A stretch of 64,000 nt of DNA from Incurvaria masculella (lineage: Eukaryota > Arthropoda > Insecta > Lepidoptera > Incurvariidae): positions 441,501 to 505,500 of the forward strand of contig OX335659.1 of the NCBI GenBank assembly GCA_946894095.1, given 5' to 3'. This document shows positions 9,800 through 21,432 of the stretch, piece after piece. The position numbers were made by a program, and so were the translations under genes. Under the pieces are notes generated by a model, which searched no databases, was not told the origin of the DNA, and saw nothing but the letters and a program-made list of their open reading frames with translations. Numbering within the stretch: the stretch's first letter is position 1; each line of letters begins with the position of its first letter.

Positions 9800-11037
9800 A
9801 TATTCAGATTGGCGCCGACTTCTTTTAATTTGTTTCTGTTCCATTATTTATTCGAACAATAAGTCTTTCTGCCTGCGAAGGATTGGACCGTAATCGTCCA
9901 TAATGTGACTTCCTTGTGTCTTCTTAAAGCAGGATTAGCTTAATTTTAATACACTTACGCTGTCACGCTGCATTATTGGCAATGACGCAGTTATTTAATA
10001 TTTAAATATGTATTTCTCGATGTGTCAATGCGTTACGTTTTGAAGACAGGCAACCATTACACAATTATGGGACACGTTGAGGTGTGATATTTCTCAGCCT
10101 TAAATACCTCACATTCGAACTGGTTTACATATAATGAGCGCGCACTCAGGTTTGAGTGGAGATGCTCGCAAGTCATTATGTTTAATCTGTAGGGACATAG
10201 ACTGTGGCCGCGCTTCGATAGCCGGTATTATAAGAAAGTGCAATGAAAAATAAATGCATGAACATTTTAATCAGTTTATTAAAATCAACACTTTCCTTTA
10301 GTTTACCTTATGTTATTACTTCACGGAATTTGTTCCATATAAGCGACACTATAGGCTGGTGCAATAAATGAACGTGCGTTATTTTTCAAAATCAACGAGT
10401 TCGATTCCCGACAAAACAAATATGTTATCAAAAATGCAATGTTGCAGTTTTATTCAAAAGTTGCCTCGTGATAATTTGATATCCATATAGAATAATCTAT
10501 GTACAGAAATATTATGTACAAATCTTTTCAGAATGTTTTCGTAGATTCCATTTCTGATTGGATTCTAAACCCACACACACTCTCACATTAATGAATTCAG
10601 TTGAAAAAAAATCGATTACCTAGAGTAAGAGTAGACTAATTGCTGAAGGTATGTAATATGGAAGCCATGATGTAATGGATATTATTACATTATGTTCTCT
10701 AAAATTATTTATTTGCCTTCAAACAAAAATATTGCGACTTTATTTAAACATTTTTAAATTTCAAGTTGCGACGCCTCGTTCTGTTCCTATTTGGTTAATG
10801 TAGTAGTTGTTAGCGACTCTCTGTTTGATATTTTCTTTTATATTATGACAGCATCGATCAGAGACAAATTGGTCGGCCCCAGAAGAGCAGCGCAGGGAGG
10901 GCGAGGGGAGGGGGGGAGGGGGTGGCAGAGACGACGATTCTGCTAAGTGGTGTAATTACGCACCTTCCGATCGGCCGTGCGATAAAACTCGCGTGCGCGG
11001 GCACAAATATACATCCACCGTACACCTACACAACTAC
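9800..11037. other. Unique AT-rich stretch
   Basis: No repeat family or convincing ORF seen. A G-rich strand segment at 10890-10925 has several runs of three or more G and could form a quadruplex. The last 60 bases are GC-rich. Confidence 0.4.
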
Positions 11038-11357
11038 TGTCCGCTTCGGTAGTCCAGTGGTGCGACGCCTCGCGATTCGATAAGCTGGGTGAAGCACCGC
11101 TGAGCGCGGTTGGGTTCTGGATGGGTGACCATTTTCATCCGTTGACGCTGGCCGTGGTTCGGATTCCACGTCAAACTATAGGTCCCTCTAGGCGGTAAGT
11201 AAGGATCCCACCCGAGGATGGTGGTATCCCGCCCGTGTTGGTACCGTCGCATTGAATGAACGATGGTCGAAACGGCAATGAAAATATGTCCGTGTTTTCC
11301 ATCCAGTTCAATGTAGCCGAGCAATATAAGGAAGGTCTAGGCATGGCACCTAGTTCG
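11038..11357 (+). mobile_element. 5S-rRNA-headed SINE, 3' truncated
   Basis: The head has GGTTCTGGATGGGTGACC, matching the 5S rRNA box C region, and a diverged box A (AAGCTGGGTGAAGCA). The shared SINE body follows, ending after 'CATGGCACCTAGTTC'. The tail from 'TTGGGCTAATAC' on is missing. Confidence 0.75.
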
Positions 11358-11819
11358 AAGACCGAACGAAGTTCGAAAACCACGGAACGAGTAGCGATCA
11401 ACGAGGAAAGTTTGTGTATTATAATTTGTAAATATTTTATACAAACCTTAAGAGAACAATGAAAACTAAGTACTTGAAAATTGTAGGTGTGGAATGATCT
11501 ACAAAAAAGCCCGTGATATGTGTCTTACCTCCTAAGGTAAAAAAAATCTACAATTCGTTACTAATGATTTTTCAGATGCATTTGTCACTTAATTCTGCAT
11601 TTAATATTAAATTATTTTTTTCTTATACACTAATGTGATGTGTGGTTAAAAGGTACCAAGTTAGGGATCATCAATCCCTCATATTTATTCATGTGCCACC
11701 ACTTATTCGATTTCGATGCTATGATTGTACAGAAGTATGGCTTGGTATTTCCTGCACCTTTAGGACTACTTGGCATCACGCTAAATCGCCAGAGGTGCGA
11801 CCTGTGGGATAAAATGCTT
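11358..11819. other. No recognised feature
   Basis: AT-rich; a 62-codon open frame at 11640 has no visible support. Confidence 0.4.
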
Positions 11820-12190
11820 ATTAATTGAGAACCAATTACCTGATTTAGATGTGGTTTGTATGTACGTCTAGCCTGATTCTACTGAAAACGTAAAGGTTAA
11901 ATTATACAACGTTTCATTACCAATAGGGTGAGTGGTAAGTGTTAAATTCTTGTAACTTGGGAACCACTCACCCGATTTATATGATTATTTTATCAAATTA
12001 TAGCATCTCTGGGAGCAGTCAGGTTTCGATGTTGAAGCTGGCTGTGGTTTGGAGTCCACGTAAAACTTAAGATCTCTAAGGTACTTACTTACTAGGTATG
12101 TACATAATATTGCAGTGCAAGTGCAGAAAGGTTCTGGCGACACATGTTTTTAATAATGTTTTTTAAATAGCCACCAAATGTTTCCGAACC
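11820..12190. repeat. Interspersed repeat, inverted relative to 2210-2570
   Basis: Contains 'GTACGTCTAGCCTGATTCTACT', 'TAGCATCTCTGGGAGCAGTCAGG' and 'GCTGGCTGTGGTTTGGAGTCCACG', which are reverse complements of blocks near 2550, 2400 and 2350. It ends in 'GTGCAAGTGCAGAAAGGTTCTGGC'. Probably an old 5S-type SINE with an extended head. Confidence 0.5.
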
Positions 12191-12879
12191 TCTAAAAGGA
12201 AATGATTTGATCTTTCTCATTCATTCTTATTATATTGATAAATCAGAAATAAATAGTAAAAAATACCAAACTCCAAACTTCTGGACACCATTACGTAATT
12301 TATGTATGTTATCAACAGCAAATTTAGTTCCCTATTTCTTCACGGCGACGAAACATCATCACAATTAATATTTAAAACGTTGTTGAAACGTTTGCCGAAC
12401 AATGAAATAGTCTTTTAACAATTTTCGAATATTTAATTTTTGTCAAAAGTTAGACTCCTTGCCAGCAACGGTCCAAGTTTTCTCCCGAAGGTGGTGTTAG
12501 AAGAATACCGAGAAAAACGCGTCGCACCCTCTTCGTTTAAGCGACTCCGAGACGGATTAAGTGGAACTGTGCCACATATTTTATTAACAACATCCTTATT
12601 TCCCTCGGCACAGATTTGAAACGGCGAGCGGCTATCTGGCAGCGAAGGCTCTCCGAGAGGGACGATTTTAATAAGGCCGCTAACTTTAGCGAGCTCGTCA
12701 GAAAGTCCAACTTTTTCAGCGCGGCTCCGGCGCGGTGCGCGGGTGTCGGAGTCGGCCAGTTTTCAACAAACTTGCCAGCCTCCGCGCCTGTACTCCCGGA
12801 CTCTCCGCGTGCTGTTACGATGATGCTGAAAGTTTTGACAATTGATTCATTTGATATTTAATTGATGAATGGAATCATC
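12191..12879. other. Unique DNA with GC-rich island 12480-12830
   Basis: The island (TCTCCGAGAGG, GCGGCTCCGGCGCGGTGCGCGGG) is not repeated in the window. An 81-codon open frame exists at 12616-12861 without recognisable domains. Candidate for an untranslated exon or regulatory DNA. Confidence 0.3.
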
Positions 12880-12998
12880 CACCCCCCATTTGAGTGGCAG
12901 CAAGGCGAGTTCATTTAATAATGTACTCATTTACCCCCCCCCCCCCTCCCCCCCATTTGAGAGGCAGCCAGGAGAGTCCATTTAATAATGCACACGTC
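12880..12998 (+). repeat. Local tandem duplication with poly(C) junction
   Basis: Two copies of a roughly 50-bp block (landmarks CCCCCCATTTGAG, then CATTTAATAATG) lie at 12880-12930 and 12949-12998, separated by a C-rich run. They differ at only a few positions. Confidence 0.8.
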
Positions 12999-13564
12999 CG
13001 CTCACCGAATACTTTGACAGATCGGCCTATGTTGACGTTTTTGATCAGTTTTGCCTTTACTTTACTCTACCTAAAATACTGGCGGTGTTACCTCTTTGAA
13101 TTTCTATAGTTATACGCCGGACAAAATGCGCCTGGGATCAGCAACCTTTCATTTAAAAGATTGCTTAATGTTGAAGCAAAAGTTTTAATTAGCATTTTTC
13201 TGTGTGACTGTTTGTGTTCAGAGTAAATAAAAAAAAATCACTTAAGCTCTCTACCGCCAGCCTCCTGCAACATTATAATTGCGCCCGCCCTAGCCTCTAT
13301 TCTCATTAGATCGGTGAGCCGATGGAGTTTGCATACCATTTGTGTACATTAGCTGGAGCAAATTTATTCACTACGGAGGTGCGAGCCGACAATCACTTTA
13401 TAGTGTCCTTCCCTTGATGTCGGCTGCTATATTCGGTCTTAGCATCTAGTACATAATAGATTTGAAACCAATGTACAGTAATGCATTCCTATTACATTAC
13501 AGTTGAAAAATAAATGATTAAGAAGTTCCATTTAATCAAAGGCCGAAGGCAATCTGTACACTGT
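12999..13564. other. Unique DNA, candidate conserved block 13250-13420
   Basis: The 13250-13420 block is compositionally balanced, unrepeated and contains ATTAGATCGG and TTTATTCAC. No ORF or RNA structure was recognised. Confidence 0.25.
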
Positions 13565-13735
13565 AGATTAATAATGCCAAAAATGCCAAGCAATGCCCAA
13601 GAATGACAAAAGATCCTAAGAATTGCTAAGATTGCTCGAAAATGCCAAAGAATACTAAATAATTCTAAGAATGCCCAGTAAACCAAAGAATGCCAACAAT
13701 GCGTAAGAATGCCTACAATTCCAGAGAAGCCATGC
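13565..13735 (+). repeat. Degenerate ~10-bp tandem repeat
   Basis: About 15 imperfect units of the type AAGAATGCCA / AATGCCAAAG. The unit varies from 9 to 11 bp, so this is an old, eroded minisatellite. It explains the minus-strand open frame with FGIF/ILRI-like repeats. Confidence 0.7.
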
Positions 13736-14650
13736 CATTAATATCCAAGAAGTAGTACAGAGACATCTGTATCACATTGTAATGACATTTTGAAAATAAT
13801 TAGAAAAAGTGTTTGGTTTGGACAATCTTCAGATCAGGACCTTTCTTCTTTCTAAGATTTCCACAAATTTCACGATTTTAAAAATGTGTATGAACTTTAT
13901 TTTTTGTTGAGATTTCAGAACCAAAGCTAAACAGCACAGTTCTTCTATTTATATTCAAAGTCACCCACAGTGATGTGCGCATTCAAAAGAGCATCATGTA
14001 TTTTGATATACTTAAATATTTAAATTCCAGTAAACACAGAGGTTGCAGAATAACCATTTATAAAACTTACTCGAATTGTTTCGTTTCGTACTTCGTTTCG
14101 TTTCTTAAGCTGTAAGCAACTCCTCAGAGGTCAGAGAAGAATTTAACGCTGCGTTGTAAATGCGAGCTAAATATAAATAAAAGTCACCCAGTGTCAAGTC
14201 TGACCCACTGATACTTTTTAAATCATTTTTCTTAGCTTTTCTTCGTTATTTCAAAGTAAAACTTGAAATATAACATTATTTTGAAGCTACATAGTGATTT
14301 AGAAATAGTTTTGAGCAAAAAAAAAAGTTTCAGAATATTTTATATGAAAGAATTTGGGTCTGCTGCGTTGCTGTCTGGCAACGACCTTATGGGTATTAAC
14401 CATCCATGTCTAGTTATTATCAACCGATATGGTGTTCGTCCGTCGGCCCACGTTCCAGAGATTATTAAAACGCAGTACGCAAAAGTTCTACAACAACAAT
14501 TCTACATAGAAAGCCGATTTCTAGTTAAAATTATTAAATACTGTTAATTTAATTGATTATTCAACTACAGACGGGCTCAGTAAACATTATAACAATTCGA
14601 TTTCAGTTCCTTTAAAGGCTTGTCTTTTAGCATTAAAATATCGTATGTCA
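13736..14650. other. No recognised feature
   Basis: AT-rich. A 94-codon open frame at 14263-14547 begins with a poly-lysine-like A run and has no recognised domain or neighbour support; I do not call it a gene. Confidence 0.4.
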
Positions 14651-15044
14651 GCCTTAGTGGCCCAGTGGCGCGACACTTCGGCGATCGCTCTCCGAAGTTA
14701 AGCAACGCTGGGTCCGGTCTGGTCTTGGATGGGTGACCATTCGACCGTTAAGAGAGGCTGGCCGTGGTTCGGATTCCACGTTAAACTGTAGCCCCCCTTC
14801 CTTACTTACTAGGTGGTAGGGTTCATCCCGCCCGGGTTGGTACCATCGCATTGGATGAACGATGGTCGAAGCGGCAATTAAAATTGTCCGTGTTTTCCAT
14901 CCAGTTCAATGTAGCAGTGCAATATAAGGAAGGTTCTGGCATGGCACCTAGTTCCCATGTGGTGTGTTGGGCTAATACCATGACATAAGGTGTGGTATTA
15001 GCCATCCATGTCCAGTGACATAAAAACAAAAAAATAAAAAAATA
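14651..15044 (+). mobile_element. 5S-rRNA-headed SINE, full length
   Basis: The head follows 5S rRNA order: 'TCTCCGAAGTTAAGCAACG' (box A), then GGTCTTGGATGGGTGACC (intermediate element and box C). The shared SINE body comes next ('TTCGGATTCCACGTTAAACTG', 'TTGGTACCATCGCATTGGAT', 'TCCGTGTTTTCCATCCAGTT'). The tail ends 'CCATCCATGTCCAGTGACAT' plus A-rich sequence. This is a SINE3-class arrangement. Confidence 0.9.
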
Positions 15045-15384
15045 TCGTGACAAATATAAGCAGCTCCGGTTTCTGTAAGGGAGCCGGAGCCGGGGGGACG
15101 TACAGCGACGGCAGGCGACGTCTGGACACAATGTGACTCTTGAGACAGACAGAAGACTCGCGATGCTTCGATCTCCTACTTTTGAGAGCTACATCTGTTA
15201 ACGCGGCTGCCAGCTGAAAGTTCTGTGATGATACCATACTGGAGAACTGTTTGCAACCTTTGGTGAAGGAAAAGTTTTAATAAAAAAGCATTCACCCGAG
15301 CGGAGCTTTTAAGCTTCTAAACTGTACACACAAAACAAAATTATGACCTAACCGTAATTCCGATAGTAACAACCGTCTGGAAAC
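15045..15384. other. Unique stretch with short GC-rich part
   Basis: 15060-15125 is GC-rich (GGAGCCGGAGCCGGGGGGACG). No ORF or repeat was recognised. Confidence 0.3.
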
Positions 15385-15830
15385 GTTAAAATAGTGCCAA
15401 GTAAATCGGTTACTCTAATTGTGTGAAAACAGTTTGAACATTTCATGTTACTGTATCTTTAAATCGTTTTTCAACTGTGAGCAAATAACTGTTTTATCTT
15501 ACTGTTTCCCTAACTTCCCTGTTTCTGGCTTTAGTATTTTTTCCATTCTTACTTACGTCTTATCTTCAGTGAAAAGCTACTGTCCAATCTGTTAAAATAT
15601 GATACCTCTTGAAACTGAAAAGTTGCCTGACTAATTTGTAGTCAGCCGTAATGTTCAGCCAGTTAAGATAAAAGTTTCGACATCATCTGAACTGTTATTT
15701 TCACCAAGAGGTTAAATCGGTTCAAATAAATGTTTATTATTAATTGTTTTGGCTCATTAATAGATACTCACCGTAATACATTAATAGTAATGAGAAATAC
15801 TTTACGATAAATTACTGAATTGTACCTGTG
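15385..15830 (+). repeat. Interspersed repeat shared with 35318-35740
   Basis: Shared blocks in the same order: 'GTGTGAAAACAGTT', 'TTTGTAGTCAGCCGTAATGTT', 'CGGTTAAA..', and 'TAGTAATGAGAAA'. Internal variants of a 'ACTGTTCAATCGGTTAAAAT' phrase recur several times. No coding capacity; class unknown. Confidence 0.55.
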
Positions 15831-15990
15831 CGTCCAGCCTTGCAGTATATTCGTAAAGTAGTTCTTTTTACTGGGCTCTTTCTTTAATTAATGTGTCCTT
15901 GCTTCACGGTCGATTATACATACATACATGTCACATTCCTTGGAATAAGCGACGTACCTGCTTAGTACGAAAAAGTATATTTACTTAATC
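15831..15990 (+). mobile_element. Body of the tRNA-like SINE at 3540-3865
   Basis: Shares 'CCAGCCTTGCAGTATATTCG', 'GTGTCCTTGCTTCACGGTCG' and 'AGTACGAAAAAGTATATTTA' with the minus strand of 3540-3700. The tRNA-like head is absent. Confidence 0.7.
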
Positions 15991-16149
15991 TTAAGATTGC
16001 CAAAAAAAAGTCATAGAAAAAAAATATATGACATGTTTAGAGAAAGCTATAACTCGCCAGTGGTGTTCTGTCTAGAAGATCGCGGATGCACCTATTTCTT
16101 ACATAGAGAAATTATAGAAGCACATTTTGGTTGAGAATCAATGCCTCTC

Positions 16150-16305
16150 TTTATGGTTCAGAACCAATATAAATCTGAACTTAATTTACGAAGGGAAGGG
16201 TCTCGCGTGACACCTTGTTCCTTCGGGAATGTAGTGTATTGGGCTCATATGACAATATGTAGGACAGGTAGGATAGTATTAGCTATCCATGTCCATTTCC
16301 ATAAA
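16150..16305 (+). mobile_element. SINE 3' tail, decayed
   Basis: Contains 'TTCCTTCGGGAATGTAGTGT', 'TTGGGCTCATATGACA' and 'AGCTATCCATGTCC', the shared SINE tail. Confidence 0.6.
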
Positions 16306-16509
16306 AACCAAACGTAAGCAACCATTTGAAAGGATACATTATAATATTATTAATACTTAAATTCGTACGTACTTCAATATCTTGTTACAACTACAGTGAT
16401 TTCGCGTGAAAATTATTTGATAATTTACTATAAGACTATAAGACTTGAGATTACTCCTGAAGAATATGCGAAAATCGATGTAATTCTTCGTAAAGTTCTG
16501 GTACGTAGC

Positions 16510-16555
16510 ACCCGTAATCGTAGAGCATGTATGAAAAGATATATGTACGTAGATT
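16510..16555 (+). pseudogene. Short LINE ORF2 C-terminal remnant
   Basis: Reads 'TRNRRACMKRYMYVD', nearly the same as 7986-8056. Too short to classify further. Confidence 0.4.
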
Positions 16556-16674
16556 ACTTCTTGTGGATATAAGTTAAATGCTCAATGAACTTATTTAAAA
16601 TAAACACATGAGATACAAAGACTAGCAAGTGAGATCAACACTGATCGCATGTGGTAAGAGCGCAAATAGAGAAA

Positions 16675-16870
16675 GCTCACAGCGGCTCGGGCGGGCGGCG
16701 GCGGTGGGCGGGCGGAGGCGAGAGCTCTATTAGCTTTTCGTCTCGCGCTGTAAACTACAAAAGGAATCCTCTTCCCGCGCGGAAATACAAAGAATATAAA
16801 AGGACGCGCCATTTCCGCGAAGACCCCGCACGCACCGCCGCCGCCGCCGCCGTGAGGCTGTAATGAGCGC
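16675..16870. other. GC-rich island with CGG/CCG runs
   Basis: (GGGCGGCGGCGGTGGGCGGG) and (CCGCCGCCGCCGCCG) segments flank a less biased centre. CpG-dense and unique. May be an unmethylated regulatory or 5' UTR segment; the open frames across it are compositional artefacts. Confidence 0.35.
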
Positions 16871-17047
16871 GCGCTTCCGGAATGTGTGTTGGCGGAATCA
16901 CTTATTCAGCCCGCCATCATGCTTTAGCTCAGTGTTGCCAGTTTTGATTATCTCGTACCGAAACAGTGCATTTGCAGAGTTCTATTTTTATATTTGTCAT
17001 AACCTTAAATGGTTGGTTCAGCTCGGATTCAAGTCGCACTTAGATAC

Positions 17048-17338
17048 TTAAGAATGGCCCGTAAGCTAAGCTCCCCAAACAGACGTAGTTAACTAATCAT
17101 TTGAAAACTACTACTCCAATTAACTTGCTTTTTCATATCTAATATCAGGCAACAAATATCATTGTCTGCACGTTACGGTTTTTTTTAACCTAAACCGAAT
17201 GAAATTAAACAAAAAGAGACTGTTCACACATATTTAGTTTTCGCTGTGGTTTGTCGATGACCCACTAATACATTTACCGAAAAAACTAAAACATAAAGAC
17301 ACAGATATTTGTTGCCTGATATATAAATCAACATTGTT
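17048..17338 (+). mobile_element. TTAA-flanked MITE, type B, truncated
   Basis: Starts TTAAGAATGGCCCGTAAGC, and shares 'ACGTAGTT', 'TCTAATATCAGGCAACAAAT' and 'GACACAGATATTTGTTGCCTG' with the 376-bp copies at 21433 and 37556. The right terminus is lost. Confidence 0.75.
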
Positions 17339-17988
17339 GCTAAGAATAATCCTTGGAAATGGTAATACATTTATACTTATTAATACTCAATTAATTTAAT
17401 GATAAAAAAAGATATAACGTTTAATTTATGCAAAATATAGCCATCCTTTTAAAGACATTTGTTTAAAAATATATATTACATGTCATTAAATCTCATGTAG
17501 GTGATTATTTAGTGAAGTGTCATTAAAAAAATATCAGTGGAGTAATTAATGCGTTTTCACCCATGAAAACAAATTTTAGCCGTCCCTGCTCTTGATTATA
17601 TTATCTTAAGTTAGTAGGCAAAGTAGTATTTGGGACCACATGTGTATATCATTCTTTAGCAAGAGTCTGTTTCTGGGGGCAAGCGTGATCACACCCGCTC
17701 GTCTCGTAAAAATTAATGCGCGTGAAAATATTTAAATACGAATATTAATATAACCGTAAAGCAAAAGGAACACCGAATTAGTGAGGAAGGGCTGATTTGA
17801 AATCGATGTAAACGTTTCGCGGACAGACCGGCCATGGCATCTATTTAGTTCTAATATTATGTGGTGGACTTATATCATGACAGTAACACAGTAGATATAT
17901 ATCTGTGCAAACAAAGCCACAGCTGTAGCTCAACTTAGGCGATTTTTATGATAAATACCTTCGCTCTATCGAGTGTCGGGGTTGTCAC
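17339..17988. other. No recognised feature
   Basis: AT-rich, unrepeated in the window. Confidence 0.4.
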
Positions 17989-18129
17989 TTAAGGTGACCC
18001 AACCCGGCGGGACTAACTCATTCGCGGGCACGGTACAAAACCGTGCTGTTGCGTTCTAGGACCTTCACTGTTTCAAATGAAAAGACAGGCTCCGTGATGA
18101 GGAGGATGCAACATGTCCACAAATAAAAA

Positions 18130-18176
18130 AATAATCATCAAAATCGGTTCACCCAGGCGAAAGTTATGAGGTAACT

Positions 18177-18223
<47 letters not shown>

Positions 18224-18297
18224 TTAACATAAAGAAAGCAAAAAAAACCTGCAGAGGAATTGAGAACCTTCTCCTTTTTTGAAGTCGGTTAAAAAGA
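18130..18297 (-). mobile_element. 'AACCGACTTC' repeat nested in MITE A
   Basis: Minus-strand copy of the 8942 element, with 'AATCGGTTCACCCAGGCGAA' and 'TTTGAAGTCGGTTA' as its ends. It splits a MITE block that reads ATGTCCACAAAAAAGACAATG without the insert. Confidence 0.75.
18177..18225 (+). repeat. (TTTA)n microsatellite, about 12 units
   Basis: Uninterrupted TTTA/ATTT units; replaces the poly(T) of the related element at 8942. Confidence 0.95.
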
Positions 18298-18707
18298 CAA
18301 TGCGCATAGTGTCTGATTTGGTAAGATTTACGAAAATTTTAATTACAAAACTACTTATAGCTAAAAGTAAACCACGGCCGCTGTAGTAAAAAATCTAACA
18401 AAAACCAAATAGATTATAAATCTTGATTAAATAAGCTATGTCTGATGACTAATCTTTTTAAGATGTCCTTACTTTATCATTGCGTAATCTAGCTCAAAAG
18501 TTATTGTGTAAAACGCGCGAATAATTCGAACTTTCGGACCTTATAACTTAGAAACCAAACACAATTTTACAATGCCAACCATCATCAGACATCTAGATTG
18601 ATCAAATAAAACTATTTGGAGCAAAATTTGTGATCTCTGACAAGAAATATGGGCGTGATCTTCTTTCCCCGTTTGTATGGGGAGTTCAGCGGGATGGCCC
18701 ACCTTAA

Positions 18708-19784
18708 ATCATGGCGGAGAACTACTGTTTTTTTTTTCATTTTTAAAAAGATTGCCTCAATACACTAACCGCGGCAGTTCAGCACGGCGAAACTAGCGTA
18801 GAAGCCATACGAGCGGAGTGTGCCTCTTTGGCAGTCGGGACTCTGTATGGAGTTGAGCTACTGGATGTAGTCCTATATGTACATTTTCTGGCTGTGTTTA
18901 GTTACATACAATAAAAGAGCGTATACCAATGAAGAATAACAAGGAAGATTTTTAATGTAAAGAATTTAAACGTTTGACGTAAATTTAAACGTCTTCTGGA
19001 GAAAATAATGAAATCCTTGCGATGCGATATAAATTGACAAAGATAGAGCGATTCAAAGAGCGTGGTCCGAATAATTCCTTTCAATGTTGTAAGACGTCAC
19101 AGCGAGCCACGCTTTACTTGTACGGCCGCCCCGTCGCCTCCGCCCCGCCCTGCGCTGCACGGCGGGATTTATTCGGTCTGCCGTTTGAGGGCATCGACAT
19201 AATGTACGTCAATGTTTGAGGGGTTTGAACCGCGATGATGGCAAGACGGGAGGATTACAATAGTTTGGAACTTAAATACAACAAACAACGAATTTAGAAA
19301 AGTGTTTTTTATTAACAGTAGCTTTCTTTAAGGATGAGAATCCTCAATAATAGAGATTTTTGTAAAATAAACTGTTGAAAAGAATTCAAATTGTACACAT
19401 TTTAAATCTCTGGAACCGCTAAACCCAAAAATGTCAGAGTAGGTTTTTTTAAGATGGGAATGCTTACTAAGAAAATATTTTGGAAATCCTACTATTAGGG
19501 GGGTAAAACATGCCAAAATTAACACGTATAGGCGAAAGCCACTCATGTTGAGATCTCCGAAACCAATATCAATTAAAGTTTTTAGAGTTGCTTCTTAAAT
19601 GGTGACGCGGAACATCGAATGTTCTTTGTACTAAATAGCATCCTGTGAAATTCAAACGCGTCGTTGGAAATCGTCAAAATCAGTAGTAAGCTAATTCGTA
19701 ACCGAACTCACTCGCCGGCGCTGCTATTTTGGTCTTCCTTCTTAACTGATGATTCAAATACCGGCCTCGTTCATATAACATTTT
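18708..19784. other. Mostly unique; GC-rich island 19095-19180
   Basis: The island (GTACGGCCGCCCCGTCGCC) is followed by GGGATTTATTCGGTC. No clear exon. The remainder is AT-rich. Confidence 0.3.
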
Positions 19785-19925
19785 TTTCCTTTTCTGGGTT
19801 AGATAAGTGCATTACGTTACGAATGCGAGCTGTTCCATCCATAAAATCCATTTAATACTGTAGTTTGTTCCCCTACTAGGTGTTACGGTTAAAAGCCTGA
19901 TCCATGTCCAAGTACATAAAAAAAT
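19785..19925 (+). mobile_element. SINE fragment with large internal deletion
   Basis: Has the post-head block 'TCTGGGTTAGATAAGTGCAT', 'GAATGCGAGCTGTTCCAT' and 'CCCCTACTAGGTGTTA', then jumps to the terminal 'CCATGTCCAAGTACATAAAA'. About 200 bp of body are missing. Confidence 0.65.
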
Positions 19926-20859
19926 ACCTCGCCTGTTTCGCATACAAACTAACTACATGCCATTTGCCTAATAACTAGATGAAAAAATATTTTATACGGC
20001 GTAGTTGTGCTACGCAAAAAATCAAGAGTTTGATTACTTTTTTGACGCTATTAAGAAGATAAAATTGTCATAGTGTTGCGTCTTTTCTTTTAATTGTTTT
20101 TTTAACAACATTTAGGTAACATTATTTTGTTTTTCCTTGTGTTCAATGTTGCATAATATTTTGGAAGTATTATAACTTTTGAATTTTGTAAATTATTTTG
20201 TAGAGAAACTGCTACTTTTTAATTTGGTTTATGTGTTAAATTTCTGCTTTTCAAGCATATGTATTGTATTATTTTATTGCTTTCATAGGTAGGTGACCTT
20301 TACTTGAACATATCAAGAATCGTTATGATAGATCTACGTCAAAAATATAAATGTCGCTTGCTCTATTTCAAGAACTGGCAAACATACTTTGCCGGTCACA
20401 AATTAAGTTTAAAACCTAATTACAAGTTTCAGTAGTTAATTAATCAATACCACCGCTCACAAGAAAAACATAAGGAGAAACGTTAAAAATATAAAAAAAA
20501 AAAAACATAATTATGAATCTTAAGAACTTAATCTAAATCTGGTGTATAGTGCCATCGTCAATGTAAGACTAGTCAAAAATATTTTACGAACTTAATCTAA
20601 ATATGTATTTTTCGCAAAGAGCGTATGCATTTAAGTATTATTATGTTAATGGAAACTTTGCTGGAAGTTTTATTACATTTTAGTTTTTTTAATCACAAAA
20701 AAATCATACCTTTGATTTCAACATGAATACTTCCATTCCTCCGCCAATACTCCGATACCTAATATTCCATCGCCAAAATGCTAAACCGCGGGAATAATGA
20801 AAACCGAGCACGATTTTTGCACCAAATTAATGTTTTTTTTTTAATGTAAATTCGAAAAC
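19926..20859. other. No recognised feature
   Basis: Strongly AT-rich with homopolymer runs; nothing repeated in the window. Confidence 0.4.
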
Positions 20860-21080
20860 TACGTCATATCCAGCCTCATTAGATATTCTGGGTGGCGCCG
20901 ACTCGTAAATCTGGCGGCGGCGCTGAGAACGTTTAGACAAGCGTTCTGAAAACATCCTGAAAGAGCCCGAGCGGGAATGCGCGAGTCGACGCGCCATTTT
21001 ACAGCGTTCTCGAATTATCATAAAGGCGGCTTCCGAGAATTTGTATCGCATTTTGCGCGCCCCTCGCGGCGAACACACTT
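20860..21080. other. Unique GC-richer island
   Basis: Dense in CpG (CTGGCGGCGGCGCTGAGAACG; CGCGCCCCTCGCGGCG). An 83-codon minus-strand frame spans it, rich in Arg/Ser, without recognisable domain. Candidate host exon or regulatory DNA. Confidence 0.25.
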
Positions 21081-21432
21081 CATCCAGATAATTGGGAAAA
21101 ATACAACATTTCGCGTGTTTACACGAATTTTATGAAGTAGTCCATGAACTTGGATTGTGGTTGTCTTTTTTCAAATTAAAAAATATTGAAAGGGCCTCCA
21201 AATAATGTTTTTAGAAAATCACATGAAATTACAAATAGATTTTAAAACATTTAATACTAGTTTTTAAAAAAAATTAAAGAACTGATTTATTTGAAACAAC
21301 AGAACGAAACAAAAGAATACTTATGTCATGAGAAAACAACGATAAAAGGAATGTCTATTACACAGAGATCTAAATATTTGCGATTAGAAAATTTTTTTAT
21401 CAACGATATCAAAGATATTGCATCTTTGCATA

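Larger units (their letters stand above)
17989..18707 (+). mobile_element. TTAA-flanked MITE, type A, with nested insert
   Basis: TTAA at 17989-17992 and 18704-18707. Left end GGTGACCCAACCCGGCGGG, right end GCGGGATGGCCCACC. Alignment with 51151-51702 is interrupted by an insert at about 18130-18297. Confidence 0.85.

Noticed and set aside
14651..14790. Genuine 5S rRNA gene
   Set aside because: Matches 5S only in the internal promoter part and continues directly into a SINE body seen in many copies.
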